Shown here: in pieces, positions 35,952 to 47,480 of the stretch | Layout: each line of letters starts with the position of its first letter | Position numbering within the stretch: the stretch's first letter is position 1 | Assembly: GCA_013368325.1 (NCBI GenBank) | Contig: JAACJK010000065.1 | Span: forward strand, 186,001-250,000 | Source: Ephemerocybe angulata | Lineage: Eukaryota; Basidiomycota; Agaricomycetes; Agaricales; Psathyrellaceae | DNA: 64,000 nucleotides | Direction: 5' to 3' | Notes under the pieces: model-generated | The model's database searches: none | Told to the model about the DNA's origin: nothing | The model's input: the letters and a program-made list of their open reading frames with translations, nothing else | Program-made: the position numbers and the translations under genes

Positions 35952-37422
35952 TCAATGGTGGACCTGCGGATGTGGGGAAGAGGAGGTGGACAGGTGGTTT
36001 ATTAGGGAGGTTAGGAGTTCGCGGGGGATTTGAACGTGGTCGGTTCCTGTGGTCGGCTGGGGCATTGGTGGGTGAGGGGCGGAGGGCGACTCGTAGTACG
36101 CGGGAGGGGGTTCTCTTGTGGATATAGTGGACATGCGGGAGGGGTGGGAAGTATCTGAGTAGGCGTAGGTGTTGTGTTTTGTGGAGGCTCGTGAGGCGTT
36201 GATAGGTGCCTTTGAGTTTCCCAAGGTCGATTCGGACTTGGATGCTAATGAGAGTCCAGGTTTGGTGATTGGGTTTGTGCTACTGGAGAATGAACGTGGA
36301 GGGTTAGGGAAGGATTCGTTTGAGGTTTGAGGTGAGGATGGGCTGTCTGATCCGTCTAGTGTTCCACTTCCATAGAAGAATTTCGGGGCGAGTGAGGCTG
36401 AGTGGGGGTACGATCGCGATGTGGGTGTCGTCGACGTCGATTGAAGCGTGGAGGGGGCATACTCTCCTGTGGGATACCTGTTATCACCACCCCTACCATT
36501 GTGGTCCGTTGTGTTTGCTACCCCGCCTTCGATTGACATCACCCTGGAGTTTCGTCTTCGACTCCGTGTTTGGCGTCGTTTCCGTAGCCAGATGTAGAGG
36601 AGTATGAGGAGTGCGAGGATGGATACGCCTATGATCGCACCGACTATTGCGGCGATGGGTGGATTTGGGGCGGTGGATCCGGTGGTCTTTTGAGTGTCAG
36701 AGCCATTGGGAGAGGGTGTAGGTGATGATGTGTTGATGGTTGTGGGCGTGAGTGTGGACTGGGGCCTTGCGCTTGTGGAGGTCGAGCCTGGGAGGTTTAC
36801 TGTTGTGAACGTGGAGGCCGGGATGGACGTTGTAGCGGTTGTAGAGGAAGAAGATACAGTCGAGGACTCTGAGGTGATGGTGGACAAGGAGGGAGATAGC
36901 AACACGTCCGCATAGTCGAACCCAAGGTGCCAGTCTGCGGACGGGCGGCGGAAGTCTATGACGAGAGTGTGTTTGCCTGGGCTCAGGCCCACAACGTTGA
37001 GGAGTTCTTCTTGTGCAAATACTTGCGCTGGAAGTTGGGTTGTGGTTGATTGGTCGGTGTCGATGGTGTATGTGTATGTGGGAGGGGTGCCGGTTTGTGT
37101 GTCGGAGAGGAGGAGGCCGTAGACGTCGATGCCGGTGCCTAATACATTTTCGGAAATGAAAGGTATTTGCGATTAGTTAGGGATTATACTGTAGCTTCAT
37201 GACATCGCCGCGTGCTTGGCGCCTACCTTCAAAGGGAATGGTTATGGTGGCGCGGTCTGAGTCGAGGAGCCACATCGATCCGTCTTCAGCTAGCCTGGCG
37301 ACGTTTTCGTTCTAGGTACCAGTCTGGGGGCGTATGGTGGCTGCGTCGGTCCATGTTCCAGACAGGACGATGGACTTGTCGCGGTTCGTAATGCGCTTCA
37401 AGGTAGGCCCGTCGCCCGACAT
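35952..37422 (-). CDS. Single-pass membrane protein, Ser/Thr-rich ectodomain, in-frame stop near N-terminus
   Basis: Exons 37227-37422 and 35952-37138, joined over an 88-nt intron with CTAAC branch site. The protein has a beta-rich N-terminal ectodomain (SGTWTDA … ATITIPFEGTGIDVYGLLLSD … GKHTLVIDFRRP) like those of many Agaricomycete surface proteins, a Ser/Thr-rich stalk, one membrane helix (IAAIVGAIIGVSILALLILL), a basic stop-transfer (RKRRQTRSRRR) and a Pro/Ser-rich cytoplasmic tail. Oddities: codon 37 is TAG (37312-37314) in an otherwise open frame, and the first exon has no signal peptide. An upstream exon may exist (frame MRRYQPILLI near 37550), but no splice removes the TAG without losing the conserved SGTWTDA strand. 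It is either a recent pseudogene, a sequence error or a readthrough case. Ligand unknown. Confidence 0.6.
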
Positions 37423-39244
37423 CTAGTTCTCGACTCGATGGAAAGCAGGAATGGGATCGGATGGGAAGGAAAGACTGTGGTTTAGGAAATGAGTGGCTTG
37501 GGTTAGGTCAAAGGCAAAGTTGGAATGAGGAGGATAGGTTGGTAGCGACGCATAGTCGATGGTAAATACAAGACCCTGCTTCGCATTGTGTGTGTGGGCA
37601 CTGTGTGTGCTCGAGTGAAAGACTTTTTGGCGCCAACAACCAGGATGGGCAGGCCTTGTTATGGGTACAAAGGATATGATGGATGAGGGCGTTCATATCT
37701 CAATGTTCTTGTCTGGAAATTTGAAATTTGAGTACAGGGCGCGCCCCCATCTGGGATGGTTGCCGCCGCGTGGCAGCAGTCGGGACCCGGCGCCGTCGAG
37801 GGGATTGCCTACATGTATCCTGGCCAGGAATGGGGGCAGCCCAAGGGACTTCCAGATAGTGACATGGGATGCCTGGCGGGATGGTGGGGTCTGGGTACCT
37901 AGGAATGGGACGCTTCTTCGATTACGTCTGGTGACTGGAAGATGGCGGCGAGAACTCTGTAGACATTGTGTGGGTATAATTACCTTTGTTCTATACTCCA
38001 GTATGTGTACAAGGTTTGTAGTGCTGAGCTTTCAAGGGGCGCGCGCCTCAAGCGCTCGTTTTCCAAATGTTGATGTTTGGCAGGCGCTAAGTTGAGCGCT
38101 CGCGCTGTGACGGGTGAACCGGTGACGTAGACGCGTGACAATCCCCCATTCTCCTCCACCACCGTCTCCTCCGCACGACACAGTCCGACGAGCGATGGTC
38201 CTGCTTTTCTCCAGTGCCTTCCGGCGAGCCGTGGTACGGCCCTTTAGATGGGGAATTACAATACCTGGAAAGCGGTCTGCTAACTACATTCTTTGCGGGG
38301 CATGTAGCAATTTGTTCCGATTGTGAATGTTTGGCAAGCGCTTCCGGAGCGCTCGCAGTTGACCGCTTTTCGCCCCAGTGTCCGAAAGCGGAAACGCCGA
38401 ATATGGCAGTGATCCCATCAAAGGCCCCTATGAAATAGTATGAAATGCGACACGCAAGTTTGCTACAGCTTTAGGAGGGCGGGGGAAGCCTAACTTGTGA
38501 ACTTATCTGTAATATTTAGCATTTAAGGCATCGAAATAAAAGTATTGGACCCCCTTCCAGTATCAGGAACACATTAAATTCGACAGGTTACCAACTTCAA
38601 AGATCAGCATTGCAGTCAGGACTCAGAAGTCCCCGTAGTTCTAAGGGAAGATCATTAGGTAGGGTAGGTAGAGGTCAAAGGAGCCAGTTAGTATGCAATT
38701 AAGTTATGTGCCTTTCACAGACATATGGTCCCGGGGCCAGGGGTGTGCAGTGAAACCCTCAAGGAGCTCAGATGCACTGTGGACACACAGATTCTAGTGC
38801 TCCAAGTGCGTGAGCAGTGCAGGACTCAAGGGAAGGGCAGAATACCCACACACCAGTATTGAATACGCATTTTGGGACACTTTATTCTCGCGAAGTTACT
38901 CCCCTACCGCCTCCTACGTTCGTCGCGCCCGCTCGCTAAGGCCATTCCACGTGACAATTTCCCCGATTTGGACGCGTCCAAATCGGGACACTGGGGCGAA
39001 AAGTCAAAACCTGCCGCCAACTCGCAACTCATTCCCAACTCATTCCTTTACCACCATCTCCTCCACACGACACAGTCCAACGGTCCATGGTCCAGCGTTT
39101 CTCCAGCGCCTTTCGGCGAGTCGTGGTACGGCCCGTTAGATGGGGGATCACAATACCTGGAAAGTGGTCTCCTGACGACGATTTTTGCGGTGCATGTACT
39201 AGCAATATGTCCGTTCCTCAAGTTCCTCGATTCCGACAAGGGCC
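37423..39244. repeat. Intergenic region with a diverged gene-fragment duplication
   Basis: Positions 38170-38330 and 39060-39235 are direct copies (shared words: GTGGTACGGCCC, AATACCTGGAAAG). In the frame GE(P/S)WYGPLDG … QYLESGLLTT most differences between copies are synonymous, so the copy at 38.2 kb looks like a leftover exon of the neighbouring orphan gene. AGCGCT/AAGCGC motifs cluster at 38040-38110 and 38340. Nothing else is supported. Confidence 0.55.
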
Positions 39245-40432
39245 TTGGGATTACTGGTGTCCCGCAGAGTCCCTCGCGGTCTGGCTCTGGACGCTATATC
39301 AGCGGCCCAGAAGACGCATGGAAGCATTCAGCAGTTCCGCCTGAATTCAAGTTCTGCTGGCCAACACGATATTCAGCACCGCAAAGGGCGCAGAGTCAGC
39401 AATTTGGATCCAGAACGGCTCGTCAAGTCAGACATTATCGCTTTGTCTGGTCTCGCGCATCCCAGTGTCAACTTTGGAACCTCCACAGGCGGGACGTGTC
39501 AACTGACCTACTATCGTTCTATGGCTACCGGGCATAAAGCGGTACATAACCCATTCCCCCCAGGTAGAGGCTTTTTCTACTTTCGCAGTAGGCCAGGTCT
39601 ACCTGCTGGGGCAGGGGAGATTAGGTTCCGTCTGGTTGATGCCGGTTCTCCATCCGATTCTGCCACTGAACTTTTCGCGAGGGGAAGGGACTTGCTAGAC
39701 CGACGTGGCCACATGCCTTGGCGCCTGCATATGCTTCAGATTTACAACTCCAAAATATACCGCCCTCTCCTCTCCCTTCTTCTTCAACAAGGCTTGATTA
39801 GTCAAGCGCAAACCCGCGATGCTGGTAAGAGGGCTTTTGCGCGAGGACACATGGTGCTTAAGCACAATTCGACCATCCTCGATACCATCTCTGATACCTT
39901 CGTCATCCGGCTACCGATGTACACTAGCCGCATCACTTTCATCCATGAAGAATGCGTCGCGCCGTCGGTCCAAGCGGGATTCGAACTGTTCTGGAGATAT
40001 GCACAGGGTCCTGGACCTGTCAAAGGCTCCGATGCGCCTTCGAGGGTGTATGAAGGTGAGGTCTACGTCCCTCTTCCGTTGCCAACAAGGTTCCAATTCG
40101 CTCATCTTGATTCTTCTTTCCCAGGATATGCCGCCCTTCGGTTCGAGCTAAAGAAGGTGGACAGAATCAAAGATTTCTACAACGTGAAGGAGGGCCAAGT
40201 CGTGCTTGTCCTCCGGGTCGTTCAGCTTTTCGACCCGGTGGGTCCGGACGGATTGCCGGTTTTTCTGCCGGAGGGTGGCGACTTCGTTCAGGGACAAGTG
40301 GCTGGCCGGTACTGGTGTATGCCTCTGGATCGGGCACTGAAGTACGGCATCCTTACGCCGTCGTCGTTGAAGATCTTGGAGGAGTTGTATCTCAGCAACT
40401 GTGCTTTAACAAAATCTGTCGCCACGGGTTGA
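39245..40432 (+). CDS. Agaricomycete orphan protein, 5' exons unresolved
   Basis: A long open frame ends at 40432. Its confident part starts around 39500 (… GGTCQLTYYRSMATGHKAVHNPFPPGRGFFYFRSRPG …) and covers about 300 residues. The block GFFYFRSRP … GEIRFRL and the C-terminal GYAALRFELKK … VVLVLRVVQLF recall uncharacterised Agaricomycete proteins; I cannot name a domain. The 5' part is unclear: the conserved WYGPLDG stretch at about 39118 lies in a different frame, so at least one intron or frameshift separates it. The given start is only the frame boundary. No transmembrane segment is seen. A related fragment lies at 38.2 kb. Confidence 0.55.
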   Translation: MGLLVSRRVPRGLALDAISAAQKTHGSIQQFRLNSSSAGQHDIQHRKGRRVSNLDPERLVKSDIIALSGLAHPSVNFGTSTGGTCQLTYYRSMATGHKAVHNPFPPGRGFFYFRSRPGLPAGAGEIRFRLVDAGSPSDSATELFARGRDLLDRRGHMPWRLHMLQIYNSKIYRPLLSLLLQQGLISQAQTRDAGKRAFARGHMVLKHNSTILDTISDTFVIRLPMYTSRITFIHEECVAPSVQAGFELFWRYAQGPGPVKGSDAPSRVYEGEVYVPLPLPTRFQFAHLDSSFPGYAALRFELKKVDRIKDFYNVKEGQVVLVLRVVQLFDPVGPDGLPVFLPEGGDFVQGQVAGRYWCMPLDRALKYGILTPSSLKILEELYLSNCALTKSVATG

Positions 40433-40511
40433 AGTTCCCCGTAGTAGTGTGTTTTCTGATCCTGCCATTATAAAACGATGGACTTGAAGGCATCGGTGCA
40501 TGATTCTCCAG

Positions 40512-40860
40512 TCAACGGGATGGTGGTAATGGCGCATGTGAGTTTGCAAGATTTGAACCACGCGCGGCACGGCAGACAGTAGCAAACGGTAGAAAGCTCG
40601 GAAATAGATAAGGGGGTCTGTTGAAGGGTGGTGCGTACACACTCACTGTTGATTTCGCTGGGGTCCTAGCGCAAAACAATGGGCCCATTTCTCGCTGCCA
40701 CTTCAGTTCGTATACTGCGAGCTGGCTTATATCCACAGTCGCTGCTTGGGTTAGTATGAAGAAGCAGTAAAGACCATTCTCCATCCAAAACGGCAAACCA
40801 AATCTGAGCCCATTAGTCCCGTAATTTCTCACAGTGTTCCATACACAGAATATGCTGCCA
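40512..40860 (-). pseudogene. Fragment of a multi-pass membrane protein gene
   Basis: On the minus strand the frame reads … SIFCVWNTVRNYG … FWMENGLYCFFILTQAA …, resembling the last transmembrane helices of Agaricomycete seven-helix proteins of unknown function (DUF6533/6534-like). Only about 60 residues are recognisable and no start or upstream helices are found. I treat it as a remnant; it could be one exon of an unrecognised gene. Confidence 0.25.
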
Positions 40861-41045
40861 CTGATGGACTGGACGTCCGACTCTCCAGCTCACCATCTGG
40901 CCCTCGGAGGTTCATGTCAATCGTACGGGCGCTTATTCGCTCCAGCCACAATCACTGCGTTTGGAACTCCGCGATAGGGTCCAAAGTAATCGATGCAACC
41001 TTGTCCGTAACTACCTTCATCTACACCCTCATCTATTCACTCACA

Positions 41046-41801
41046 ATGTCTGACGAATCCTTTGCCAACGCTGAGAAGCTTCTCCAAGCTGCTTACGCCC
41101 AGTCAAACCCAGCTCCCGAGCTCCTGCGCCTCATCAAGGCCAACCCCACATACCCAGCCGTCGTCGATCTGCTCGTCCAGTACACTGAGGCAGCGGAGGA
41201 GAAGCCATCGCGCGCGGAAGCTCTGGCAGCTGCGCTCGTGCGCGTCCGCGATGCCTCAGATGCACCCGTCATCGCCGACAACACCCTCACCCACTACTTC
41301 AGTCGCCAGCTCGCCGACCTCCATACCCGGGGGCTCGACGGCGACGACGACGACTTCAGCGCATCCAACACGTACCTCATCAACTCCCTCCTCTCTGGTC
41401 TCTCGTTCAAGTACGGGTTGACCTCGAGCCCGGACCAGTATGGCGCCATACAGAGTGGGCTGGACGTCAAGACCAAGACCCCGCTTTCACAGGTCCTTCT
41501 AATTGGCGCAATCATCCAGCTCTTGGTTGCGGGATCCATCATCGTTCCGCAAGGGACGTCCTACTGGTCGGGTGCGGAGGAGATTGCTACCAAGTTGAAG
41601 GCGCAGAAACAGAATGGTGTCATCAGGGATAAGGATGTTGGAGCGGTTCTCGATGTATGTGCATTCCGTTCTCCACGCGAATGGGATTCGCTGACGTTCT
41701 GTTACCATCGACAGCTTGCTATTGCGCATGCTGAGTCTGGATTTAAAACCGAGAACGACGTTTCTAATGTTTGGGACACACTCTTCCCGCCCTCGTCGTA
41801 G
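41046..41801 (+). CDS. Small acidic protein of unknown function
   Basis: Exons 41046-41654 and 41715-41801 over a 60-nt intron (GTATGT, GCTGAC, CAG); 231 aa. The start MSDESFANAEKLL is preferred to an upstream in-frame ATG at 40914, since the longer version adds an unlikely 44-residue extension. The first 100 residues are Ala/Leu-rich and helical (EKLLQAAYAQSNPAPELLRLI … ALAAALVRVRD), the middle is Asp-rich (DGDDDD), and the rest is mixed with a short hydrophobic stretch (QVLLIGAIIQLLVAGSIIV) that could be buried or membrane-associated. No signal peptide and no recognised domain. Exon phases agree. Confidence 0.7.
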   Translation: MSDESFANAEKLLQAAYAQSNPAPELLRLIKANPTYPAVVDLLVQYTEAAEEKPSRAEALAAALVRVRDASDAPVIADNTLTHYFSRQLADLHTRGLDGDDDDFSASNTYLINSLLSGLSFKYGLTSSPDQYGAIQSGLDVKTKTPLSQVLLIGAIIQLLVAGSIIVPQGTSYWSGAEEIATKLKAQKQNGVIRDKDVGAVLDVCAFRSPREWDSLTFCYHRQLAIAHAESGFKTENDVSNVWDTLFPPSS

Positions 41802-42637
41802 ATTAGCATCTCCACCTGCATAGCCCAAACAAATTGAACCTGTACAAAGAGCTCCGAACATTCGCGTGGTAGCCGTGCCACTGTGCCAGTAAGAATCCCC
41901 GGGCCTTCGGGCGCTGCAGGTCAGAAATGAATTTACGGGCGGCTGCCAGTTGGCTTGGAATCGCCGCCCAAGAGATCTACAAGAGATCTGGAGTTACGAG
42001 TATGTGATTGCACATTGCGAACCATCATGCATCAATGATCACGTTCAATGTGGAGGCTTAGCGCTCACCCCGGGCTTCAAAGCATTAGTCGAGTGCGATT
42101 GGAGGAACGCCACTACTTATATCAACATCGCGTCCATATCATATCTTTTGCTATGCCACTCGAGATCACAATCAGACATTTTGGAAGCCTTGGCGCGGCG
42201 ACGTATCTTTGACGATATCTTGCACAGACTCTCATTCTCCCTGGAGACTTCGAGACTGAGTTCGTTGAATGGGCTTATGATGATATCAGCTGGCCATGCG
42301 ACTTCTTTGAAATGATAGATCCATCCGGAGTCCGCGTATCAAACGCAGATCATGGGACCCTGAGGTCGACTGAGGTCGACCATCGTGCCCGGTGGCCACT
42401 GCCATAATTGACGGAAGTTATACCGAAGCTATTGCATCCTTGCTGATCACTATGCAAGTTATTCAATGCCAGCTTCCTGTGCGCATCGCGCATACGCATA
42501 CGCAGGGTATTGCGCAGATAGCCCAAACTTTCACACCACTCATGCGAAGCCCACGCGAGGGCGCGGCGGCCATAATTAACGGTTGAAATGCGGTTTCATA
42601 AAAAGAGTGAGGAACTACGCTAGTTTTACGAAGTAAT
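41802..42637. other. Convergent intergenic region
   Basis: No supported gene. The frame at 41950-42315 shows no domain or splice structure. GAGGTCGACT is duplicated side by side at 42363. Confidence 0.5.
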
Positions 42638-43474
42638 CTAAACCCTTTTGGTCTTCTGCTTCTGCTCTTTGACCTGGAAGTGGTCGTTGTATCCTTTGCC
42701 CGGCGTCCTCGACTGATCGTGCGCAACGACACCACGGAAGACGTGATTGCCCTTCTTGCCCTTCTGCGTAATGACGCGAACGGGGGAGGTCGTCCCTGGG
42801 ACAGCCTTGTTCGGCATGGGCCACTCGCGGCCGGGTTGCTGGTGCTGCTTGCCACCTTTGACCACGGGGGTCATGCCCTTGAGAGGCTTGAGGTTACCTG
42901 GCTTTGGGACTTCGTGGGGACGGTTACCGAAAGGCTGTAGATAACGCATCAGAGGGGAAGCTCATGTGGTGTTGACGAATGATGCTATACCTTGATGGGC
43001 GACTTCTTCTGCTGGGTTTTGCTGAGACCTTTCAGTCGTTGAGCCTCCATATGGCCCTTGAAGACCTCCTTGCGGACTTCCTTTCCGCTGTAAGTGTCTG
43101 CGAGCATCTCATGTTAGACCTTGACGGAATGCGACGAGGGAAGGCAACGTACGAGCTGGCTTTCCGCCTCCAGCCGGGACTTTGAATTTGGAGTTGCGAG
43201 CAGGCATGTTGGTCGTAGCTTTATGTGCCTTAGCGGCTCCCGCAAAACTAGCCTTCTTTTGTGCCTTTGCCGCCTGCTTGGCAGGTCTGGCAGCAGCAAT
43301 GGCCGCCTTCTTCGTCTTGCTGGTACGGCGTCTGTAGATCATGGCATCGTAGGCATCGTCGGCGAGTTCCGAGCGAGCGATAATTTCGCCGCTGGTGGAG
43401 TCGACGGGGATGACGAGCCCCGAGGTGAGGGTGGCGGCAAGGAGAGTGATAGAAGAGATGATAGTGAAACGCAT
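42638..43474 (-). CDS. Secreted lysine/arginine-rich protein of unknown function
   Basis: Exons 43153-43474, 42991-43097 and 42638-42934; 726 nt, 241 aa. An N-terminal signal peptide (FTIISSITLLAATLTSGLV) is followed by a short acidic stretch, a basic RRRTSKTKKAAIAAARPAK region and a Gly/Lys/Pro-rich remainder ending QKQKTKRV. After the signal peptide the protein is strongly basic, unusual for a secreted fungal protein. YRRR could be a Kex2-type processing site. Upstream, two further introns fit the leader (43600-43642 and 43475-43536), the second acceptor placing the ATG at the very first base of the exon. The leader carries a 31-codon upstream frame beginning MARSVLLFF. Possible roles (cell-wall or nucleic-acid binding, small secreted effector) are guesses. 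Confidence 0.75.
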
Positions 43475-43699
43475 CTATAAAGGTAGGGGTGTGGTCAAGA
43501 TGGGCAGCGAGTACGACGACGAAGGACGGCACTCACGATGGCTATGGGGGGCGTAGACCGTTAAAGCAAATTGAGCACCAGCTGTATTGGGCGTAACGTC
43601 TGTCAGGCATGCTGGAGTGCAGCGAGAAGGTGAGCCACTCACGCTAAGAATTTGTGGGGGGAAGACCAGCTTGAAGAATAGCAGAACGCTGCGAGCCAT

Positions 43700-45045
43700 C
43701 TTAAATACTCAAATGAATTTTCCACGACCTCCATAGTCTAAGCACCCTTTCAGGGTAAGCTTGGCTGACAGGTTCTATGCGGTGCTCGCTGGAATCTACA
43801 GATGTTCAGTTAGCTTGTGCTATTGGTTGTTTAGCACACAATGACATGGGCCATCAATCATTCAATGCGAGAAGCCCGGTCTTTACTTTGAATGTATGTA
43901 GCATCGCCATCCTAGCGCCCAGTGTCAAGTGATACGAATCATAGGAGAAGCCGGGAGAGGCGCTAAGATTGCTACGGGAGTTCGTCCCGTCCGCTTCACC
44001 AGAGTCACTGAAGGTGAAACTAGTGGCGCTCTGGCCGCATTCGCCGAGCTAAGCGTTTAAATCAGTATTGACGGCAGTTGGCAGCTCAGCGCTCAGCTCC
44101 AGCCCAAGAGTTTCCTTGACCAGCCGACCAGAGATTGTTCCCACTCGGCAGTCGAGGTCAGACCATAGACCAAAAAATCGCCCGGTTCGGTGAAGATCCC
44201 CGGCTCCTCTGATATCGTCAATCCTCACCACCAGGTGCTCAACTTGGTCGGCGTCGGTTGACCGAGCCCCCGATTAAAATGCCGTTGACAACGTTGCGAA
44301 TCACGATCCTCGCACTTGCGTGAGAGCAGTCCGTGTGTGCGTGTGCCATGTGTGTGTCCTCCCAGCTGTCAGGCCTGTCCAGTGTCAGATATAAGCCGGT
44401 ATAAGCAACCGGCGCTTTGATATCAGCGAGATATCGGAGTGAAGCAGCATGGCCCCTAGGGAGCTATAGATAAGGAGCCGTCTCTTCAGGATCAGCTTTG
44501 GAGGCAAAGCTGGAGCTTGAGATTGTTAGCGTGCCGGACTCGGATGCAGGTATGGTACCGCGCGGCAGATGCGCCTGGATAGTCTCAGAGATCCCCAGAG
44601 ATAGTAGGTCTTGCCGCGTGTAGTAAACTGTAAGGACTTCCATGTCGCCGTTTGTGGTGGTGACAGTGAGGAAGTTGGCTGTTGGATTGTTTTGAACTTT
44701 GTTCGTGTCGAGCTTGGTGATGGCATTGGCGAAACAATGGGAATGCGGTCAGACACTATCAATTGAAATCAGCCGCGCAGTTCGGATTCCGGTGAGCGGG
44801 CTCTTGCGGGGCCGCTCACCGGTTTACAGTGGATCTCAAATAGACGCCTCAGACCTCCCAGCGCGCTTAACTTTAATGGCTACTGAAATGTTCCATTTAC
44901 TACACCTGCGATAGTCATACACTGATTGAAGGGGCACAAGCCGAAAGTAGAAGTAACATAACAGGGACCCTAGAGCGAAATAGAACAATTTACCTTGTGA
45001 TAAGCAGCCAGCAAGCAGCCTGCCCAAAGAGAAGCGTACAGGTCT
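43700..45045. other. Intergenic region without a supported gene
   Basis: About 1.3 kb between the secreted basic protein and the ferric reductase. GT-rich and short palindromic patches (CCGGTATAAGCAACCGG near 44395) are present. The frame at 44526-44762 (-) has no recognisable feature. Confidence 0.5.
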
Positions 45046-47329
45046 TCACCAAGCAAACGCCTCATCAACGAACACAACCCCCCTCTTTGCCGTCGCACCA
45101 TACTCTCCAACCGCCCACCTGACATCATCCGCCATCCCCGCCGGGCCGCACACTACGATGCCCAAGTCGCCAGCCTCCAGCGTGCCATCCAATTCAGCTT
45201 TCACCAGCGCTTTGACGTCCCACCTCTCCCCGATCCTCACGCTGACCTCCGTGCCTCGCCGCTCCCTCAGATCGCGCAAGAACTCGGGCTCCAGTGCCTG
45301 AGCAAGGGACTCGTCTCGAACGCCCCAAAACATCTTCGCTTTCGAGCCGCCGAAGGTCTTCAACAGTGGGAGAACGGCTGTGATACCCACACCTCCGGCG
45401 AAGACGAGGAGGGAAGAGCAGTGTGCAAGGTCACGTTGTGCGTTGGGGTTCGAGTGGTATGCGGATTCGACAAAGACGGGGAGCGAGATGTTCTGAGCGG
45501 TGGACGAAAGGAGGCGCTGGGCGAGAGACTGGGTCGAGCCTGCCCGTAGGCGAAGAAGAAATGTTGCGCGGGGTCGGACACCCGCGAGGCTCGCATCGGA
45601 TCCTGACCCAATGCTCGTTTTCTCGGGGTCGACCTTTTCATCCGTTGCAGTCACAGCGATCGTTCCTCGGGGATGACTTCCAGCAGCATCAGAAAAGCTG
45701 GAGATAACCGAGAATGGATGGTTCTCCCAGAACTTCCAGCTGAGAGTTGGGAAGTAGAGGTAAACGTGCCCCTCCGCAACGATCCCCTCCACATCCACCC
45801 TGATGTACTCGAGCTCCCCACTACCACTTCCCGTCACAGGGGTAACGACGGCCCGCTTCACCCCATTCCCCACAACCCTCAACACCCTCACCGCGCGATC
45901 GATGAACCACAAGATCCCCGCAACATACACCCAATACTCGTATCCCCAATCATACCCAAACAGCAGGTACACATGCAGGAAGCTGGCGATGAGCACAAGC
46001 GCCGCAAACAGCTGATGCGTGAGGAGGAAGAACTCGTACATCCTCTGCCTCACAGGCAGAATCGACAAGGGCCACATCAGGACGAACAACAGCGTGCCGA
46101 CGGTGCCCCAGATCCAATACGGCATGGTCTGGTCTGTCGTGTGCGTCGGCCAGTATTCCGCCAACAGCACCGCCGAATGCACGCACACTTGCGCTATCGT
46201 GCAATACGCGATCCAGCGATGGAGGAGAAGGAACGTCCCGTGGCTCCACCCGGTGACCCACAGCAGCACGTTGTTCCGGCCGCTGAACAAGAAGAGAGCG
46301 ACGAAGTTCGCCATCGCGAGCAAACCAGAGCGGTCGCCGATGATGACGAGGATCTGTATATGCTTGGTGGGGCCGATGTAGTTGCCCGCTGTCGGTCCGA
46401 AGGTGAGGGGGAAGATGCATAGGAAGATTTGGGTGGCGATGAGGTAGAGGATGTAGAGCGACTGTCCGCGCGTGGGCATGAATCCGAGGTTGAAAGCAAC
46501 GGGCGTGCGGTGGCGGTGTCCGATGAGTGGTCTTTCCAGAACGGCGACGAGACGGCTGTACCCTAGCGGGCGCCCAGGGAGGAAGCGGAAGAGGGATAGG
46601 AACACAGGGATGAAGACCATGCTGAGCGCGATCGCAACCCTATAAAAGATTGTAAGCATCCATTTTCGAAGACTCCAAAAGTCATGACACGTACGAATTC
46701 CACGTCATCTCGCTCTGGATCTTCTCGAACCACACAAGCGTCACATATTCACCAGTCCAATCTTCCTCCCTGACAGTGCTAGTCACGTTCAGCGGCTCCC
46801 CGGGCACCGCGCTGGGCACGGTGCCTCCAGCAGCTTGCACGTCCGCCTTCGCATAGATCAACGCTTCAGCGTACGCCATCCCAGGACGCATCTCCTCACT
46901 CCAGTCCCCCACACTTTCACTCGTACCGACATGACCCTCCCAGTACTCTTCGATCACCCAGTTGGGCACCCTGTCGCGCTTGGCACAGAACTGCTCCAGG
47001 CACAAGGAAAGCGTGCGAAGAAAGGCAGCGTCGTGTAGGAGGCAGTCCATGGTGTTCAGCTCTTCGCTGTGCTCGTGGCGTTTGGAGTGGGTATGGGTGT
47101 CGCCCGATGAGGTGGAGGTGGAGGACGACGATGGCAGGCGGGGGTCGCAGATGAGCTTGCTTTTGGCGAGTACGTGCCGACAAGCATTTGCGCAGAAGGG
47201 CTTGTAGAGGGTAGAGCCCATGCCAACTTGGCCATGGCCATCCGCGATGGCGGGGGCGAAGAATGATAGAAGAGAAACGGCGAGGAAGAGGACGTGATAG
47301 CCTCTGAGGCGAACCACAGAGAATATCAT
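45046..47329 (-). CDS. Ferric-chelate reductase (FRE/NOX-like transmembrane flavocytochrome)
   Basis: Exons 46695-47329 and 45046-46639, joined over a 55-nt intron; 2229 nt, 742 aa. A signal peptide (VLFLAVSLLSFFAPAIA) leads a ~190-residue Cys-containing ectodomain (FCANACR … CLEQFCAKR). Then come about seven membrane helices with histidines placed for two haems (LLLHRWIAY, VCVHSAVL, FLLTHQLFAA, SFLHVYLLF), the FAD-binding motif HPFSV at about residue 520 and the NAD(P)H-binding GGVGIT and CGPAGM motifs near the C-terminus. These plasma-membrane enzymes pass electrons from cytosolic NADPH via FAD and haem to extracellular Fe(III) or Cu(II), feeding reductive iron uptake. No iron transporter or multicopper oxidase lies next to it. 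TATAAAAA lies about 145 nt upstream. Confidence 0.93.
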
Positions 47330-47472
47330 GACCTGGGAATGTCAGAGGCAGCTCTGGATTCTTGCTGGACAGACTTACTGTGTCACCTTCCGAGGTAGAA
47401 AACGAAGAAAAGAGAAGGAATTGCTTGCTTCACGTTCTTGAAAGAAGCGTTCTCGGAATCAAAAGAAATAGG

Positions 47473-47480
47473 TTTTTATA
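47473..47480 (-). promoter_or_regulatory. TATA box of the ferric reductase gene
   Basis: TATAAAAA on the minus strand, about 145 bases before the ATG at 47329. Confidence 0.5.

Noticed and set aside
45673..46422. Plus-strand frame of 249 codons
   Set aside because: Antisense to the ferric reductase exon, with His/Arg/Glu-rich composition and no domain.
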